This document shows, one piece after another, positions 1 to 12,479 of a stretch of 64,000 nucleotides of DNA. Under the pieces are notes generated by a model. The model searched no databases. It was given only the letters and a program-made list of their open reading frames with translations, and was not told the origin of the DNA. Location of the stretch: contig NC_073352.2 of assembly GCF_027580225.2 (NCBI RefSeq), forward strand, positions 2,730,501 to 2,794,500, read 5' to 3'. The translations under genes and the position numbers were made by a program. This stretch comes from Misgurnus anguillicaudatus (Eukaryota; Chordata; Actinopteri; Cypriniformes; Cobitidae). Each line of letters starts with the position of its first letter. The stretch's first letter is position 1.

Positions 1-512
1 ACTGATTCTCCCATATGGGAAACCTGGGTTCAAATCCCACAGGGTTTAAGTGGAGTTCTCTACTGACAAGTAGTCACTTCTTTATCTCTGATAGAGTTTG
101 TGGGCAGCTTATAGCCTGCAAATTCTATTTTGCCTACCCAAATCCAGTAGGTTGTTCATTTTATTACTGTTCCTATGTGTCCTGAAGCAGTCTTCCTAGC
201 TGATGTGGGCTTAAGATTTCTGCTGGACATTTGAGTTCAAATTTAATATAGAGTTCTGGACATAACATTCAGTGCTTTCAAGCAAAATGGATTCATGTAA
301 GTTTCAATTTAAGAAAGATTCCTGGACCTAAAATTAGCAAATAATACAGCAGATGCCAACAGTGTCTTTGTGTTTTGAAAGAAGCAAACAAATCTTCTTT
401 AGATCTGATAGTTTTTATGTATTTGTGGGTTTAACTCTGACTGTACAAGCCAACAGTCTGAGCATAGGCAGCAATAAACAGGAGCAGATTTTGTCAGCCC
501 AGCTCCAACTCA
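1..512 (+). repeat. Partial first monomer, cut at the window edge
   Basis: Base 1 corresponds to base 25 of a monomer counted from the tRNA-like start, so the A box is missing. The remaining tRNA-like part (1-47) has two private changes: the right arm of the palindrome ends GGGAAA instead of GGGAGA, and the B box is GGTTCAAATCC. Positions 235-293 carry a divergent 'type B' sequence (TTCAAATTTAATATAG and AAGCAAAATGGATTC) in an otherwise ordinary monomer. It is therefore a mosaic of two monomer types. Confidence 0.95.
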
Positions 513-3500
513 TCCTCTGTAGTCTAGTGGTTAGAGCACTGATTCTCCCATATGGGAGACCTGGGTTCAAGTCCCACAGGGTTTAAGTGGAGTTCTCTAC
601 TGGCAAGTACTCACTTCTTTATCTCTGATAGAGTTTGTGGGCAGCTTATAGCCTGCAAATTCTATTTTGCCTACCCAAATCCAGTAGGTTGTTCATTTTA
701 TTACTGTTCCTATGTCTCCTGAAGCAGTCTTCCTAGCTGATGTGGGCTTAAGATTTCTGCTGGACATTTGAGATGAAATTTAAGATAGAGTTCTGGACAT
801 AACATTCAGTGCCTTCAGGCTAAATGTATTCATGTAAGTTTCAGTTTAAGAAAGATTCCTGGACATAAAATTAGCAAATAATACAGCAGATGCCAACAGT
901 GTCTTTGTGTTTTGAAAGAAGCAAAGAAATCTTCTTTAGATCTGATAGTTTTTATGTATTTGTGGGTTTAACTCTGACTGTACAAGCCAACAATCTGAGC
1001 CTAGGCAGCAATAAACAGGAGCAGATTTGGTCAGCCCGGCTTCAACTCATCCTCTGTAGTCTAGTGGTTAGAGCACTGATTCTCCCATATGGGAGACCTG
1101 GGTTCAAGTCCCACAGGGTTTAAGTGGAGTTCTCTACTGACAAGTAGTCACTTCTTTATCTCTGATAGGGTTTGTGGGCAGCTTATTGCCTGCAAATTCT
1201 ATTTTGCCTACCCAAATCCAGTAGGTTGTTCATTTTATTACAGTTCCTATGTCTCCTGAAGCAGTCTTCCTAGCTGATGTGGGCTTAAGATTTCTGCTGG
1301 ACATTTGAGATGAAATTTAAGATAGAGTTCTGGACATAACATTCAGTGCTTTCAGGCTAAATGTATTCATGTAAGTTTCAATTTAAGAAAGATTCCTGGA
1401 CATAAAATTAGCAAATAATACAGCAGATGCCAACAGTGTCTTTGTGTTTTGAAAGAAGCAAACAAATCTTCTTTAGATCTGATAGTTTTTATGTATTTGT
1501 GGGTTTAACTCTGACTGTACAAGCCAACAGTCTGAGCATAGGCAGCAATAAACAGGAGCAGATTTGGTCAGCCCGGTTTCAACTCATCCTCTGTAGTCTA
1601 GTGGTTAGAGCACTGATTCTCCCATATGGGAGACCTGGGTTCAAGTCCCACAGGGTTTAAGTGGAGTTCTCTACTGACAAGTAGTCACTTCTTTATCTCT
1701 GATAGAGTTAGTGGGCAGCTTATAGCCTGCAAATTTTATTTTGCCTACCCAAATCCAGTAGGTTGTTCATTTTATTACTGTTCCTATGTCTTCTGAAGCA
1801 GTCTTCCTAGCTGATGTGGGCTTAAGATTTCTGCTAGACATTTGAGATGAAATTTAAGATAGAGTTCTGGACATAACATTCAGTGCTTTCAGGCTAAATG
1901 TATTAATGTAAGTTTCAATTTAAGAAAGATTCCTGGACCTAAAATTAGCAAATAATACAGCAGATGCCAACAGTGTCTTTGTGTTTTGAAAGAAGCAAAC
2001 AAATCTTCTTTAGATCTGATAGTTTTTATGTATTTGTGGGTTTAACTCTGACTGTACAAGCCAACAGTCTGAGCATAGGCAGCAATAAACAGGAGCAGAT
2101 TTTGTCAGCCCAGCTCCAACTCATCCTCTGTAGTCTAGTGGTTAGAGCACTGATTCTCCCATATGAGAGACCTGGGTTCAAGTCCCACAGGGTTTAAGTG
2201 GAGTTCTCTACTGGCAAGTACTCACTTCTTTATCTCTGATAGAGTTTGTGGGCAGCTTATAGCCTGCAAATTCTATTTTGCCTACCCAAATCCAGTAGGT
2301 TGTTCATTTTATTACTGTTCCTATGTCTCCTGAAGCAGTCTTCCTAGCTGATGTGGGCTTAAGATTTCTGCTGGACATTTGAGATGAAATTTAAGATAGA
2401 GTTCTGGACATAACATTCAGTGCCTTCAGGCTAAATGTATTCATGTAAGTTTCAGTTTAAGAAAGATTCCTGGACATAAAATTAGCAAATAATACAGCAG
2501 ATGCCAACAGTGTCTTTGTGTTTTGAAAGAAGCAAAGAAATCTTCTTTAGATCTGATAGTTTTTATGTATTTGTGGGTTTAACTCTGACTGTACAAGCCA
2601 ACAATCTGAGCCTAGGCAGCAATAAACAGGAGCAGATTTTGTCAGCCCGGCTTCAACTCATCCTCTGTAGTCTAGTGGTTAGAGCACTGATTCTCCCATA
2701 TGGGAGACCTGGGTTCAAGTCCCACAGGGTTTAAGTGGAGTTCTCTACTGACAAGTAGTCACTTCTTTATCTCTGATAGAGTTTGTGGGCAGCTTATTGC
2801 CTGCAAATTCTATTTTGCCTACCCAAATCCAGTAGGTTGTTCATTTTATTACTGTTCCTATGTCTCCTGAAGCAGTCTTCCTAGCTGATGTGGGCTTAAG
2901 ATTTCTGCTGGACATTTGAGATGAAATTTAAGATAGAGTTCTGGACATAACATTCAGTCCTTTCAGGCTAAATGTATTCATGTAAGTTTCAATTTAAGAA
3001 AGATTCCTGGACATAAAATTAGCAAATAATACAGCAGATGCCAACAGTGTCTTTGTGTTTTGAAAGAAGCAAACAAATCTTCTTTAGATCTGATAGTTTT
3101 TATGTATTTGTGGGTTTAACTCTGACTGTACAAGCCAACAGTCTGAGCATAGGCAGCAATAAACAGGAGCAGATTTGGTCAGCCCGGTTTCAACTCATAC
3201 TCTGTAGTCTAGTGGTTAGAGCACTGATTCTCCCATATGGGAGACCTGGGTTCAAGTCCCACAGGGTTTAAGTGGAGTTCTCTACTGACAAGTAGTCACT
3301 TCTTTATCTCTGATAGAGTTTGAGGGCAGCTTATAGCCTGCAAATTCTATTTTGCCTACCCAAATCCAGTGGGTTGTTCATTTTATTACTGTTCCTATGT
3401 CTCCTGAAGCAGTCTTCCTAGCTGATGTGGGCTTAAGATTTCTGCTGGACATTTGAGATGAAATTTAAGATAGAGTTCTGGACATAACATTCAGTGCTTT

Positions 3501-3574
3501 CAGGCTAAATGTATTCATGTAAGTTTCAATTTAAGAAAGATTCCTGGACATAAAATTAGCAAATAATACAGCAG
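353..3574 (+). repeat. Three-monomer higher-order repeat, two tandem copies
   Basis: The block from 353 recurs at 1964 (offset 1611 bp, three monomers). Shared linked marks are CTGGCAAGTACTC (600 and 2211), GTGCCTTCAGG (808 and 2419) and TTTCAGTTTAAG (840 and 2451). A third copy of its first three monomers lies at 6796-8400. The copies differ by single private bases, so the duplications are recent but not the newest. Confidence 0.8.
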
Positions 3575-5882
3575 ATGCCAACAGTGTCTTTGTGTTTTGA
3601 AAGAAGCAAACAAATCTTCTTTAGATCTGATAGTTTTTATGTATTTGTGGGTTTAACTCTGACTGTACAAGCCAACAGTCTGAGCATAGGCAGCAATAAA
3701 CAGGTGCAGATTTTGTCAGCCCGGTTTCAACTCAGCCTCTGTAGTCTAGTGGTTAGAGCACTGATTCTCCCATATGGGAGACCTGGGTTCAAGTCCCACA
3801 GGGTTTAAGTGGAGTTCTCTACTGACAAGTAGTCACTTCTTTATCTCTGATAGAGTTTGTGGGCAGCTTATAGGCTGAAAATTCTATTTTGCCTACCCAA
3901 ATCCAGTAGGTTGTTCATTTTATTACTGTTCCTATGTCTCCTGAAGCAGTCTTCCTAGCTGATGTGGGCTTAAGATTTCTGCTGGACATTTGAGATGAAA
4001 TTTACGATAGAGTTCTGGACATAACATTCAGTGCTTTCAGGCTAAATGTATTCATGTAAGTTTCAATTTAAGAAAGATTCCTGGACATAAAATTAGCAAA
4101 TAATACAGCAGATGCCAACAGTGTCTTTGTGTTTTGAAAGAAGCAAAGAAATCTTCTTTAGATCTGATAGTTTTTATGTATTTGTGGGTTTAACTCTGAC
4201 TGTACAAGCCAACAATCTGAGCCTAGGCAGCAATAAACAGGAGCAGATTTTGTCAGCCCGGCTTCAACTCATCCTCTGTAGTCTAGTGGTTAGAGCACTG
4301 ATTCTCCCATATGGGAGACCTGGGTTCAAGTCCCACAGGGTTTAAGTGGAGTTCTCTACTGACAAGTAGTCACTTCTTTATCTCTGATAGAGTTTGTGGG
4401 CAGCTTATTGCCTGCAAATTCTATTTTGCCTACCCAAATCCAGTAGGTTGTTCATTTTATTACTGTTCCTATGTCTCCTGAAGCAGTCTTCCTAGCTGAT
4501 GTGGGCTTAAGATTTCTGCTGGACATTTGAGATGAAATTTACGATAGAGTTCTGGACATAACATTCAGTGCTTTCAGGCTAAATGTATTCATGTAAGTTT
4601 CAATTTAAGAAAGATTCCTGGACATAAAATTAGCAAATAATACAGCAGATGCCAACAGTGTCTTTGTGTTTTGAAAGAAGCAAACAAATCTTCTTTAGAT
4701 CTGATAGTTTTTATGTATTTGTGGGTTTAACTCTGACTGTACAAGCCAACAGTCTGAGCATAGGCAGCAATAAACAGGTGCAGATTTTGTCAGCCCGGTT
4801 TCAACTCAGCCTCTGTAGTCTAGTGGTTAGAGCACTGATTCTCCCATATGGGAGACCTGGGTTCAAGTCCCACAGGGTTTAAGTGGAGTTCTCTACTGAC
4901 AAGTAGTCACTTCTTTATCTCTGATAGAGTTTGTGGGCAGCTTATAGGCTGAAAATTCTATTTTGCCTACCCAAATCCAGTAGGTTGTTCATTTTATTAC
5001 TGTTCCTATGTCTCCTGAAGCAGTCTTCCTAGCTGATGTGGGCTTAAGATTTCTGCTGGACATTTGAGATGAAATTTACGATAGAGTTCTGGACATAACA
5101 TTCAGTGCTTTCAGGCTAAATGTATTCATGTAAGTTTCAATTTAAGAAAGATTCCTGGACATAAAATTAGCAAATAATACAGCAGATGCCAACAGTGTCT
5201 TTGTGTTTTGAAAGAAGCAAAGAAATCTTCTTTAGATCTGATAGTTTTTATGTATTTGTGGGTTTAACTCTGACTGTACAAGCCAACAATCTGAGCCTAG
5301 GCAGCAATAAACAGGAGCAGATTTTGTCAGCCCAGCTTCAACTCATCCTCTGTAGTCTAGTGGTTAGAGCACTGATTCTCCCATATGGGAGACCTGGGTT
5401 CAAGTCCCACAGGGTTTAAGTGGAGTTCTCTACTGACAAGTAGTCACTTCTTTATCTCTGATAGAGTTTGTGGGCAGCTTATTGCCTGCAAATTCTATTT
5501 TGCCTACCCAAATCCAGTAGGTTGTTCATTTTATTACTGTTCCTATGTCTCCTGAAGCAGTCTTCCTAGCTGATGTGGGCTTAAGATTTCTGCTGGACAT
5601 TTGAGATGAAATTTACGATAGAGTTCTGGACATAACATTCAGTGCTTTCAGGCTAAATGTATTCATGTAAGTTTCAATTTAAGAAAGATTCCTGGACATA
5701 AAATTAGCAAATAATACAGCAGATGCCAACAGTGTCTTTGTGTTTTGAAAGAAGCAAAGAAATCTTCTTTAGATCTGATAGTTTTTATGTATTTGTGGGT
5801 TTAACTCTGACTGTACAAGCCAACAATCTGAGCCTAGGCAGCAATAAACAGGAGCAGATTTTGTCAGCCCGGCTTCAACTCA
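513..5882 (+). repeat. Ten in-phase 537-bp monomers (starts 513 + 537k)
   Basis: The monomers fall into visible short higher-order repeats. The monomers at 513 and 2124 share the variant CTGGCAAGTACTC just after the tRNA-like part. The pairs beginning near 3575 and 4649 share CAGGTGCAG, CTCAGCCTC and the downstream TATAGGCTGAAAATTC. A private ATTTACGATAG occurs near 4000, 4537, 5076 and 5611. At 2124 the palindrome is damaged by a G-to-A change at 2166. In the monomer at 3198 the tRNA-like start reads TACTCTG, and in those at 3735 and 4809 the base before it is changed. Confidence 0.95.
3575..5722 (+). repeat. Two-monomer higher-order repeat, two tandem copies
   Basis: The dimers at 3575 and 4649 (offset 1074 bp) share CAGGTGCAGATT, CAACTCAGCCTC and TATAGGCTGAAAATTC in the first monomer and AAAGAAATC with ACAATCTGAGCCTAGG in the second. 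All carry ATTTACGATAG. Confidence 0.78.
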
Positions 5883-6418
5883 TCCTCTGTAGTCTAGTGG
5901 TTAGAGCACTGATTCTCCCATATGGGAGACCTGGGTTCAAGTCCCACAGGGTTTAAGTGGAGTTCTCTACTGACAAGTAGTCACTTCTTTATCTCTGATA
6001 GAGTTTGTGGGCAGCTTATTGCCTGCATATTCTATTTTGCCTACCCAAATCCAGTAGGTTGTTCATTTTATTACTGTTCCTATGTCTCCTGAAGCAGTCT
6101 TCCTAGCTGATGTGGGCTTAAGATTTCTGCTGGACATTTGAGATGAAATTTAAGATAGAGTTCTGGACATAACATTCAGTGCTTTCAGGCTAAATGTATT
6201 CATGTAAGTTTCAATTTAAGAAAGATTCCTGGACATAAAATTAGCAAATAATACAGCAGATGCCAACAGTGTCTTTGTGTTTTGAAAGAAGCAACAAATC
6301 TTCTTTAGATCTGATAGTTTTTATGTATTTGTAGGTTTAACTCTGACTGTACAAGCCAACAGTCTGAGCATAGGCAGCAATAAACAGGAGCAGATTTTGT
6401 CAGCCCGGTTTCAACTCA
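5883..6418 (+). repeat. 536-bp monomer with a one-base deletion
   Basis: One A is missing in the A-run at 6292-6294 (GAAGCAACAAATC instead of GAAGCAAACAAATC), which shifts the array phase by one. The same stretch also has GTAGG for GTGGG near 6332. Both changes break the otherwise common reading frame, without any sign that this matters to the array. Confidence 0.93.
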
Positions 6419-6490
6419 TCCTCTGTAGTCTGGAGGTTAGAGCACTGATTCTCCCATATGGGAGACCTGGGTTCAAGTCCCACAGGGTTT
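6419..6490 (+). pseudogene. tRNA-like copy with a damaged A box
   Basis: The A box reads TAGTCTGGAGG (6426-6436), with two substitutions against the array consensus, while the B box is intact. The changed bases include the middle of the normally invariant AGTGG. This copy follows directly after the monomer with the deletion at 6293. Confidence 0.8.
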
Positions 6491-9103
6491 AAGTGGAGTT
6501 CTCTACTGACAAGTAGTCACTTCTTTATCTCTGATAGAGTTTGTGGGCAGCTTATAGCCTGTAAATTCTATTTTGCCTACCCAAATCCAGTAGGTTGTTC
6601 ATTTTATTACTGTTCCTATGTCTCCTGAAGCAGTCTTCCTAGCTGATGTGGGCTTAAGATTTCTGCTGGACATTTGAGATGAAATTTAAGATAGAGTTCT
6701 GGACATAACATTCAGTGCTTTCAGGCTAAATGTATTCATGTAAGTTTCAATTTAAGAAAGATTCCCTGACATAAAATTAGCAAATAATACAGCAGATGCC
6801 AACAGTGTCTTTGTGTTTTGAAAGAAGCAAACAAATCTTCTTTAGATCTGATAGTTTTTATGTATTTGTGGGTTTAACTCTGACTGTACAAGCCAACAGT
6901 CTGAGCATAGGCAGCAATAAACAGGAGCAGATTTTGTCAGCCCAGCTCCAACTCATCCTCTGTAGTCTAGTGGTTAGAGCACTGATTCTCCCATATGGGA
7001 GACCTGGGTTCAAGTCCCACAGGGTTTAAGTGGAGTTCTCTACTGGCAAGTACTCACTTCTTTATCTCTGATAGAGTTTGTGGGCAGCTTATAGCCTGCA
7101 AATTCTATTTTGCCTACCCAAATCCAGTAGGTTGTTCATTTTATTACTGTTCCTATGTCTCCTGAAGCAGTCTTCCTAGCTGATGTGGGCTTAAGATTTC
7201 TGCTGGACATTTGAGATGAAATTTAAGATAGAGTTCTGGACATAACATTCAGTGCCTTCAGGCTAAATGTATTCATGTAAGTTTCAGTTTAAGAAAGATT
7301 CCTGGACATAAAATTAGCAAATAATACAGCAGATGCCAACAGTGTCTTTGTGTTTTGAAAGAAGCAAAGAAATCTTCTTTAGATCTGATAGTTTTTATGT
7401 ATTTGTGGGTTTAACTCTGACTGTACAAGCCAACAATCTGAGCCTAGGCAGCAATAAACAGGAGCAGATTTGGTCAGCCCGGCTTCAACTCATCCTCTGT
7501 AGTCTAGTGGTTAGAGCACTGATTCTCCCATATGGGAGACCTGGGTTCAAGTCCCACAGGGTTTAAGTGGAGTTCTCTACTGACAAGTAGTCACTTCTTT
7601 ATCTCTGATAGAGTTTGTGGGCAGCTTATTGCCTGCAAATTCTATTTTGCCTACCCAAATCCAGTAGGTTGTTCATTTTATTACTGTTCCTATGTCTCCT
7701 GAAGCAGTCTTCCTAGCTGATGTGGGCTTAAGATTTCTGCTGGACATTTGAGATGAAATTTAAGATAGAGTTCTGGACATAACATTCAGTGCTTTCAGGC
7801 TAAATGTTTTCATGTAAGTTTCAATTTAAGAAAGATTCCTGGACATAAAATTAGCAAATAATACAGCAGATGCCAACAGTGTCTTTGTGTTTTGAAAGAA
7901 GCAAACAAATCTTCTTTAGATCTGATAGTTTTTATGTATTTGTGGGTTTAACTCTGACTGTACAAGCCAACAGTCTGAGCATAGGCAGCAATAAACAGGA
8001 CCAGATTTGGTCAGCCCGGTTTCAACTCATCCTCTGTAGTCTAGTGGTTAGAGCACTGATTCTCCCATATGGGAGACCTGGGTTCAAGTCCCACAGGGTT
8101 TAAGTGGAGTTCTCTACTGACAAGTAGTCACTTCTTTATCTCTGATAGAGTTAGTGGGCAGCTTATAGCCTGCAAATTTTATTTTGCCTACCCAAATCCA
8201 GTAGGTTGTTCATTTTATTACTGTTCCTATGTCTCCTGAAGCAGTCTTCCTAGCTGATGTGGGCTTAAGATTTCTGCTAGACATTTGAGATGAAATTTAA
8301 GATAGAGTTCTGGACATAACATTCAGTGCTTTCAGGCTAAATGTATTAATGTAAGTTTCAATTTAAGAAAGATTCCTGGACATAAAATTAGCAAATAATA
8401 CAGCAGATGCCAACAGTGTCTTTGTGTTTTGAAAGAAGCAAAGAAATCTTCTTTAGATCTGATAGTTTTTATGTATTTGTGGGTTTAACTCTGACTGTAC
8501 AAGCCAACAGTCTGGGCATAGGCAGCAATAAACAGGAGCAGATTTTGTCAGCCCGGCTTCAACTCATCCTCTGTAGTCTAGTGGTTAGAGCACTGATTCT
8601 CCCATATGGGAGACCTGGGTTCAAGTCCCACAGGGTTTAAGTGGAGTTCTCTACTGACAAGTAGTCACTTCTTTATCTCTGATAGAGTTTGTGGGCAGCT
8701 TATAGCCTGCAAATTCTATTTTGCCTACCCAAATCCAGTAGGTTGTTCATTTTATTACTGTTCCTATGTCTCCTGAAGCAGTCTTCCTAGCTGATGTGGG
8801 CTTAAGATTTCTGCTGGACATTTGAGATGAAATTTAAGATAGAGTTCTGGACATAACATTCAGTGCTTTCAGGCTAAATGTATTCATGTAAGTTTCAATT
8901 TAAGAAAGATTCCTGGACATAAAATTAGCAAATAATACAGCAGATGCCAACAGTGTCTTTGTGTTTTGAAAGAAGCAAACAAATCTTCTTTAGATCTGAT
9001 AGTTTTTATGTATTTGTGGGTTTAACTCTGACTGTACAAGCCAACAGTCTGAGCATAGGCAGCAATAAACAGGAGCAGATTTTGTCAGCCCGGCTCCAAC
9101 TCA
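6419..9103 (+). repeat. Five in-phase 537-bp monomers (starts 6419 + 537k)
   Basis: This stretch contains a second copy of the block at about 353-1930, displaced by 6443 bp. Shared marks include CTGGCAAGTACTC (7043), CAGTTTAAG (7286), GATTTGGTC (7469 and 8006), GAGTTAGTGG (8149), CTGCTAGAC (8274) and TATTAATG (8345). Confidence 0.93.
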
Positions 9104-9175
9104 TCCTCTGTAGTCTAGTGGTTAGAGCACTGATTCTCTTATATGTGAGACCTGGGTTCAAGTCCCACAGGGTTT
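9104..9175 (+). pseudogene. tRNA-like copy with a reorganised central arm
   Basis: The central arm is TCTCTTATATGTGAGA: three substitutions that shorten the possible stem from six to four Watson-Crick pairs. A and B boxes are unchanged. An identical arm occurs at 56358-56429. Confidence 0.8.
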
Positions 9176-9320
9176 AAGTGGAGTTCTCTACTGACAAGTA
9201 GTCATTCTTTATCTCTGATAGAGTTTGTGGGCAGCTTATAGCCTGCAAATTCTATTTTGCCTACCCAAATCCAGTAGGTTGTTCATTTTATTACTGTTCC
9301 TATGTCTCCTGAAGCAGTCT

Positions 9321-9421
9321 TCATAGCTAATGTGGGCTTAAAGTTTCTGCTGGACATTTGAGTTCAAATTTAATATAGAGTTCTGGACATAACATTCAGT
9401 GCTTTCCAGCAAAATGGATTC
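9321..9421 (+). repeat. Type B segment (divergent monomer version)
   Basis: About 100 bp differ from the array consensus at many linked sites: CATAGCTAATG, TTAAAGTTTCTG, GAGTTCAAATTTAATATAG and CTTTCCAGCAAAATGGATTC. The same haplotype occurs at 46911-47010, 47985-48084 and 56576-56674, and in part at 235-293 and 51744-51790. The rest of each host monomer is ordinary. Confidence 0.88.
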
Positions 9422-9639
9422 ATGTAAGTTTCAATTTAAGAAAGATTCCTGGACATAAAATTAGCAAATAATACAGCAGATGCCAACAGTGTCTTTGTGT
9501 TTTGAAAGAAGCAAACAAATCTTCTTTAGATCTGATAGTTTTTATGTATTTGTGGGTTTAACTCTGACTGTACAAGCCAACAGTCTGAGCATAGGCAGCA
9601 ATAAACAGGAGCAGATTTTGTCAGCCCGGTTTCAACTCA

Positions 9640-12420
9640 TCCTCTGTAGTCTAGTGGTTAGAGCACTGATTCTCCCATATGGGAGACCTGGGTTCAAGTC
9701 CCACAGGGTTTAAGTGGAGTTCTCTACTGACAAGTAGTCACTTCTTTATCTCTGATAGAGTTTGTGGGCAGCTTATAGGCTGCAAATTCTATTTTGCCTA
9801 CCCAAATCCAGTAGGTTGTTCATTTTATTACTGTTCCTATGTCTCCTGAAGCAGTCTTCCTAGCTGATGTGGGCTTAAGATTTCTGCTGGACATTTGAGA
9901 TGAAATTTAAGATAGAGTTCTGGACATAACATTCAGTGCCTTCAGGCTAAATGTATTCATGTAAGTTTCAATTTAAGAAAGATTCCTGGACATAAAATTA
10001 GCAAATAATACAGCAGATGCCAACAGTGTCTTTGTGTTTTGAAAGAAGCAAATAAATCTTCTTTAGATCTGATAGTTTTTATGTATTTGTGGGTTTAACT
10101 CTGACTGTACAAGCCAACAATCTGAGCCTAGGCAGCAATAAACAGGAGCAGATTTTGTCAGCCCAGCTTCAACTCATCCTCTGTAGTCTAGTGGTTAGAG
10201 CACTGATTCTCCCATATGGGAGACCTGGGTTCAAGTCCCACAGGGTTTAAGTGGAGTTCTCTACTGACAAGTAGTCACTTCTTTATCTCTGATAGAGTTT
10301 GTGGGCAGCTTATTGCCTGCAAATTCTATTTTGCCTACCCAAATCCAGTAGGTTGTTCATTTTATTACTGTTCCTATGTCTCCTGAAGCAGTCTTCCTAG
10401 CTGATGTGGGCTTAAGATTTCTGCTGGACATTTGAGATGAAATTTAAGATAGAGTTCTGGACATAACATTCAGTGCCTTCAGGCTAAATGTATTCATGTA
10501 AGTTTCAATTTAAGAAAGATTCCTGGACATAAAATTAGCAAATAATACAGCAGATGCCAACAGTGTCTTTGTGTTTTGAAAGAAGCAAACAAATCTTCTT
10601 TAGATCTGATAGTTTTTATGTATTTGTGGGTTTAACTCTGACTGTACAAGCCAACAGTCTGAGCATAGGCAGCAATAAACAGGAGCAGATTTAGTCAGCC
10701 TGGTTTCAATTCATCCTCTGTAGTCTAGTGGTTAGAGCACTGATTCTCCCATATGGGAGACCTGGGTTCAAGTCCCACAGAGTTTAAGTGGAGTTCTCTA
10801 CTGACAAGTAGTCACTTCTTTATCTCTGATAGAGTTTGTGGGCAGCTTATAGGCTGAAAATTCTATTTTGCCTACCCAAATCCAGTAGGTTGTTCATTTT
10901 ATTACTGTTCCTATGTCTCCTGAAGCAGTCTTCCTAGCTGATGTGGGCTTAAGATTTCTGCTGGACATTTGAGATGAAATTTAAGATAGAGTTCTGGACA
11001 TAACATTCAGTGCTTTCAGGCTAAATGTATTCATGTAAGTTTCAATTTAAGAAAGATTCCTGGACCTAAAATTAGCAAATAATACAGCAGATGCCAACAG
11101 TGTCTTTGTGTTTTGAAAGAAGCAAAGAAATCTTCTTTAGATCTGATAGTTTTTATGTATTTGTGGGTTTAACTCTGACTGTACAAGCCAACAATCTGAG
11201 CCTAGGCAGCAATAAACAGGAGCAGATTTTGTCAGCCCGGCTTCAACTCATTCTCTGTAGTCTAGTGGTTAGAGCACTGATTCTCCCATATGGGAGACCT
11301 GGGTTCAAGTCCCACAAGGTTTAAGTGGAGTTCTCTACTGACAAGTAGTCACTTCTTTATCTCTGATAGAGTTTGTGGGCAGCTTATTGCCTGCAAATTC
11401 TATTTTGCCTACCCAAATCCAGTAGGTTGTTCATTTTATTACTGTTCCTATGTCTCCTGAAGCAGTCTTCCTAGCTGATGTGGGCTTAAGATTTCTGCTG
11501 GACATTTGAGATGAAATTTAAGATAGAGTTCTGGACATAACATTCAGTGCTTTCAGGCTAAATGTATTCATGTAAGTTTCAATTTAAGAAAGATTCATGG
11601 ACATAAAATTAGCAAATAATACAGCAGATGCCAACAGTGTCTTTGTGTTTTGAAAGAAGCAAACAAATCTTCTTTAGATCTGATAGTTTTTATGTATTTG
11701 TGGGTTTAACTCTGACTGTACAAGCCAACAGTCTGAGCATAGGCAGCAATAAACAGGAGCAGATTTTGTCAGCCCAGTTTCAACTCATCCTCTGTAGTCT
11801 AGTGGTTAGAGCACTGATTCTCCCATATGGGAGACCTGGGTTCAAGTCCCACAGGGTTTAAGTGGAGTTCTCTACTGACAAGTAGTCACTTCTTTATCTC
11901 TGATAGAGTTTGTGGGCAGCTTATAGGCTGAACATTCTATTTTGCCTACCCAAATCCAGTAGGTTGTTCATTTTATTACTGTTCCTATGTCTCCTGAAGC
12001 AGTCTTCCTAGCTGATGTGGGCTTAAGATTTCTGCTGGACATTTGAGATGAAATTTAAGATAGAGTTCTGGACATAACATTCAGTGCTTTCAGGCTAAAT
12101 GTATTCATGTAAGTTTCAATTTAAGAAAGATTCCTGGACCTAAAATTAGCAAATAATACAGCAGATGCCAACAGTGTCTTTGTGTTTTGAAAGAAGCAAA
12201 GAAATCTTCTTTAGATCTGATAGTTTTTATGTATTTGTGGGTTTAACTCTGACTGTACAAGCCAACAATCTGAGCATAGGCAGCAATAAACAGGAGCAGA
12301 TTTTGTCAGTCCGGCTTCAACTCATCCTCTGTAGTCTAGTGGTTAGAGCACTGATTCTCCCATATGGGAGACCTGGGTTCAAGTCCCACAGGGTTTAAGT
12401 GGAGTTCTCTACTGACAAGT
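9640..12420 (+). repeat. Long-range duplication, copy 1 (partner 13,425 bp away)
   Basis: The partner is 23065-25845, offset exactly 25 monomers. Shared rare marks include AAATAAATC (10050 and 23475), GATTTAGTCAGCCTGG (10690 and 24115), CACAGAGTTTAAG, ACAAGG in the following tRNA-like copy, GCTGAACATTC (11926 and 25351) and CAGTCCGGC. Copy 1 has AAAGAAATC near 12200 where copy 2 has AAACAAATC. Weaker similarity with the same offset continues to about 15 kb. Confidence 0.85.
11251..11322 (+). pseudogene. tRNA-like haplotype with ACAAGG 3' end
   Basis: Here the 3' block is CCCACAAGG instead of CCCACAGGG and the 5' end is TTCTCTG. The ACAAGG form recurs in copies starting at 14473, 17158, 21991, 24676, 61191 and 61728; TTCTCTG only at 17158 and 24676 among them. 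The change breaks one pair of the possible CTCTGT/ACAGGG stem without compensation, arguing against selection for that stem. Confidence 0.75.
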
Positions 12421-12479
12421 AGTCACTTCTTTATCTCTGATAGAGTTTGTGGGCAGCTTATAGCCTGCAAATTCTATTT

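Larger units (their letters stand above)
9104..9639 (+). repeat. 536-bp monomer: damaged palindrome, deletion, type B segment
   Basis: Three unusual features are linked here. The palindrome reads TCTCTTATATGTGAGA. One C is missing in GTCATTCTTT near 9204. Type B sequence fills 9321-9421. The same combination recurs in the monomer at 56358, about 47.25 kb away, so the two descend from one ancestral monomer. Confidence 0.93.

Noticed and set aside
235..293. Type B stretch as an inserted mobile element
   Set aside because: Its length equals that of the replaced standard sequence and it aligns with it base for base, with no target-site duplication or terminal repeats; it is a divergent version of the same segment.
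353..586. Family of 77-residue proteins, one per monomer
   Set aside because: The frame ends inside the tRNA-like block, differences are mainly amino-acid changing, frameshifted and stop-bearing monomers persist and were duplicated, and no gene signals surround it.
11251..11322. Compensatory evolution in the CTCTGT/ACAGGG stem
   Set aside because: The ACAAGG and TTCTCTG changes do not restore pairing with each other and TTCTCTG is absent from several ACAAGG copies.
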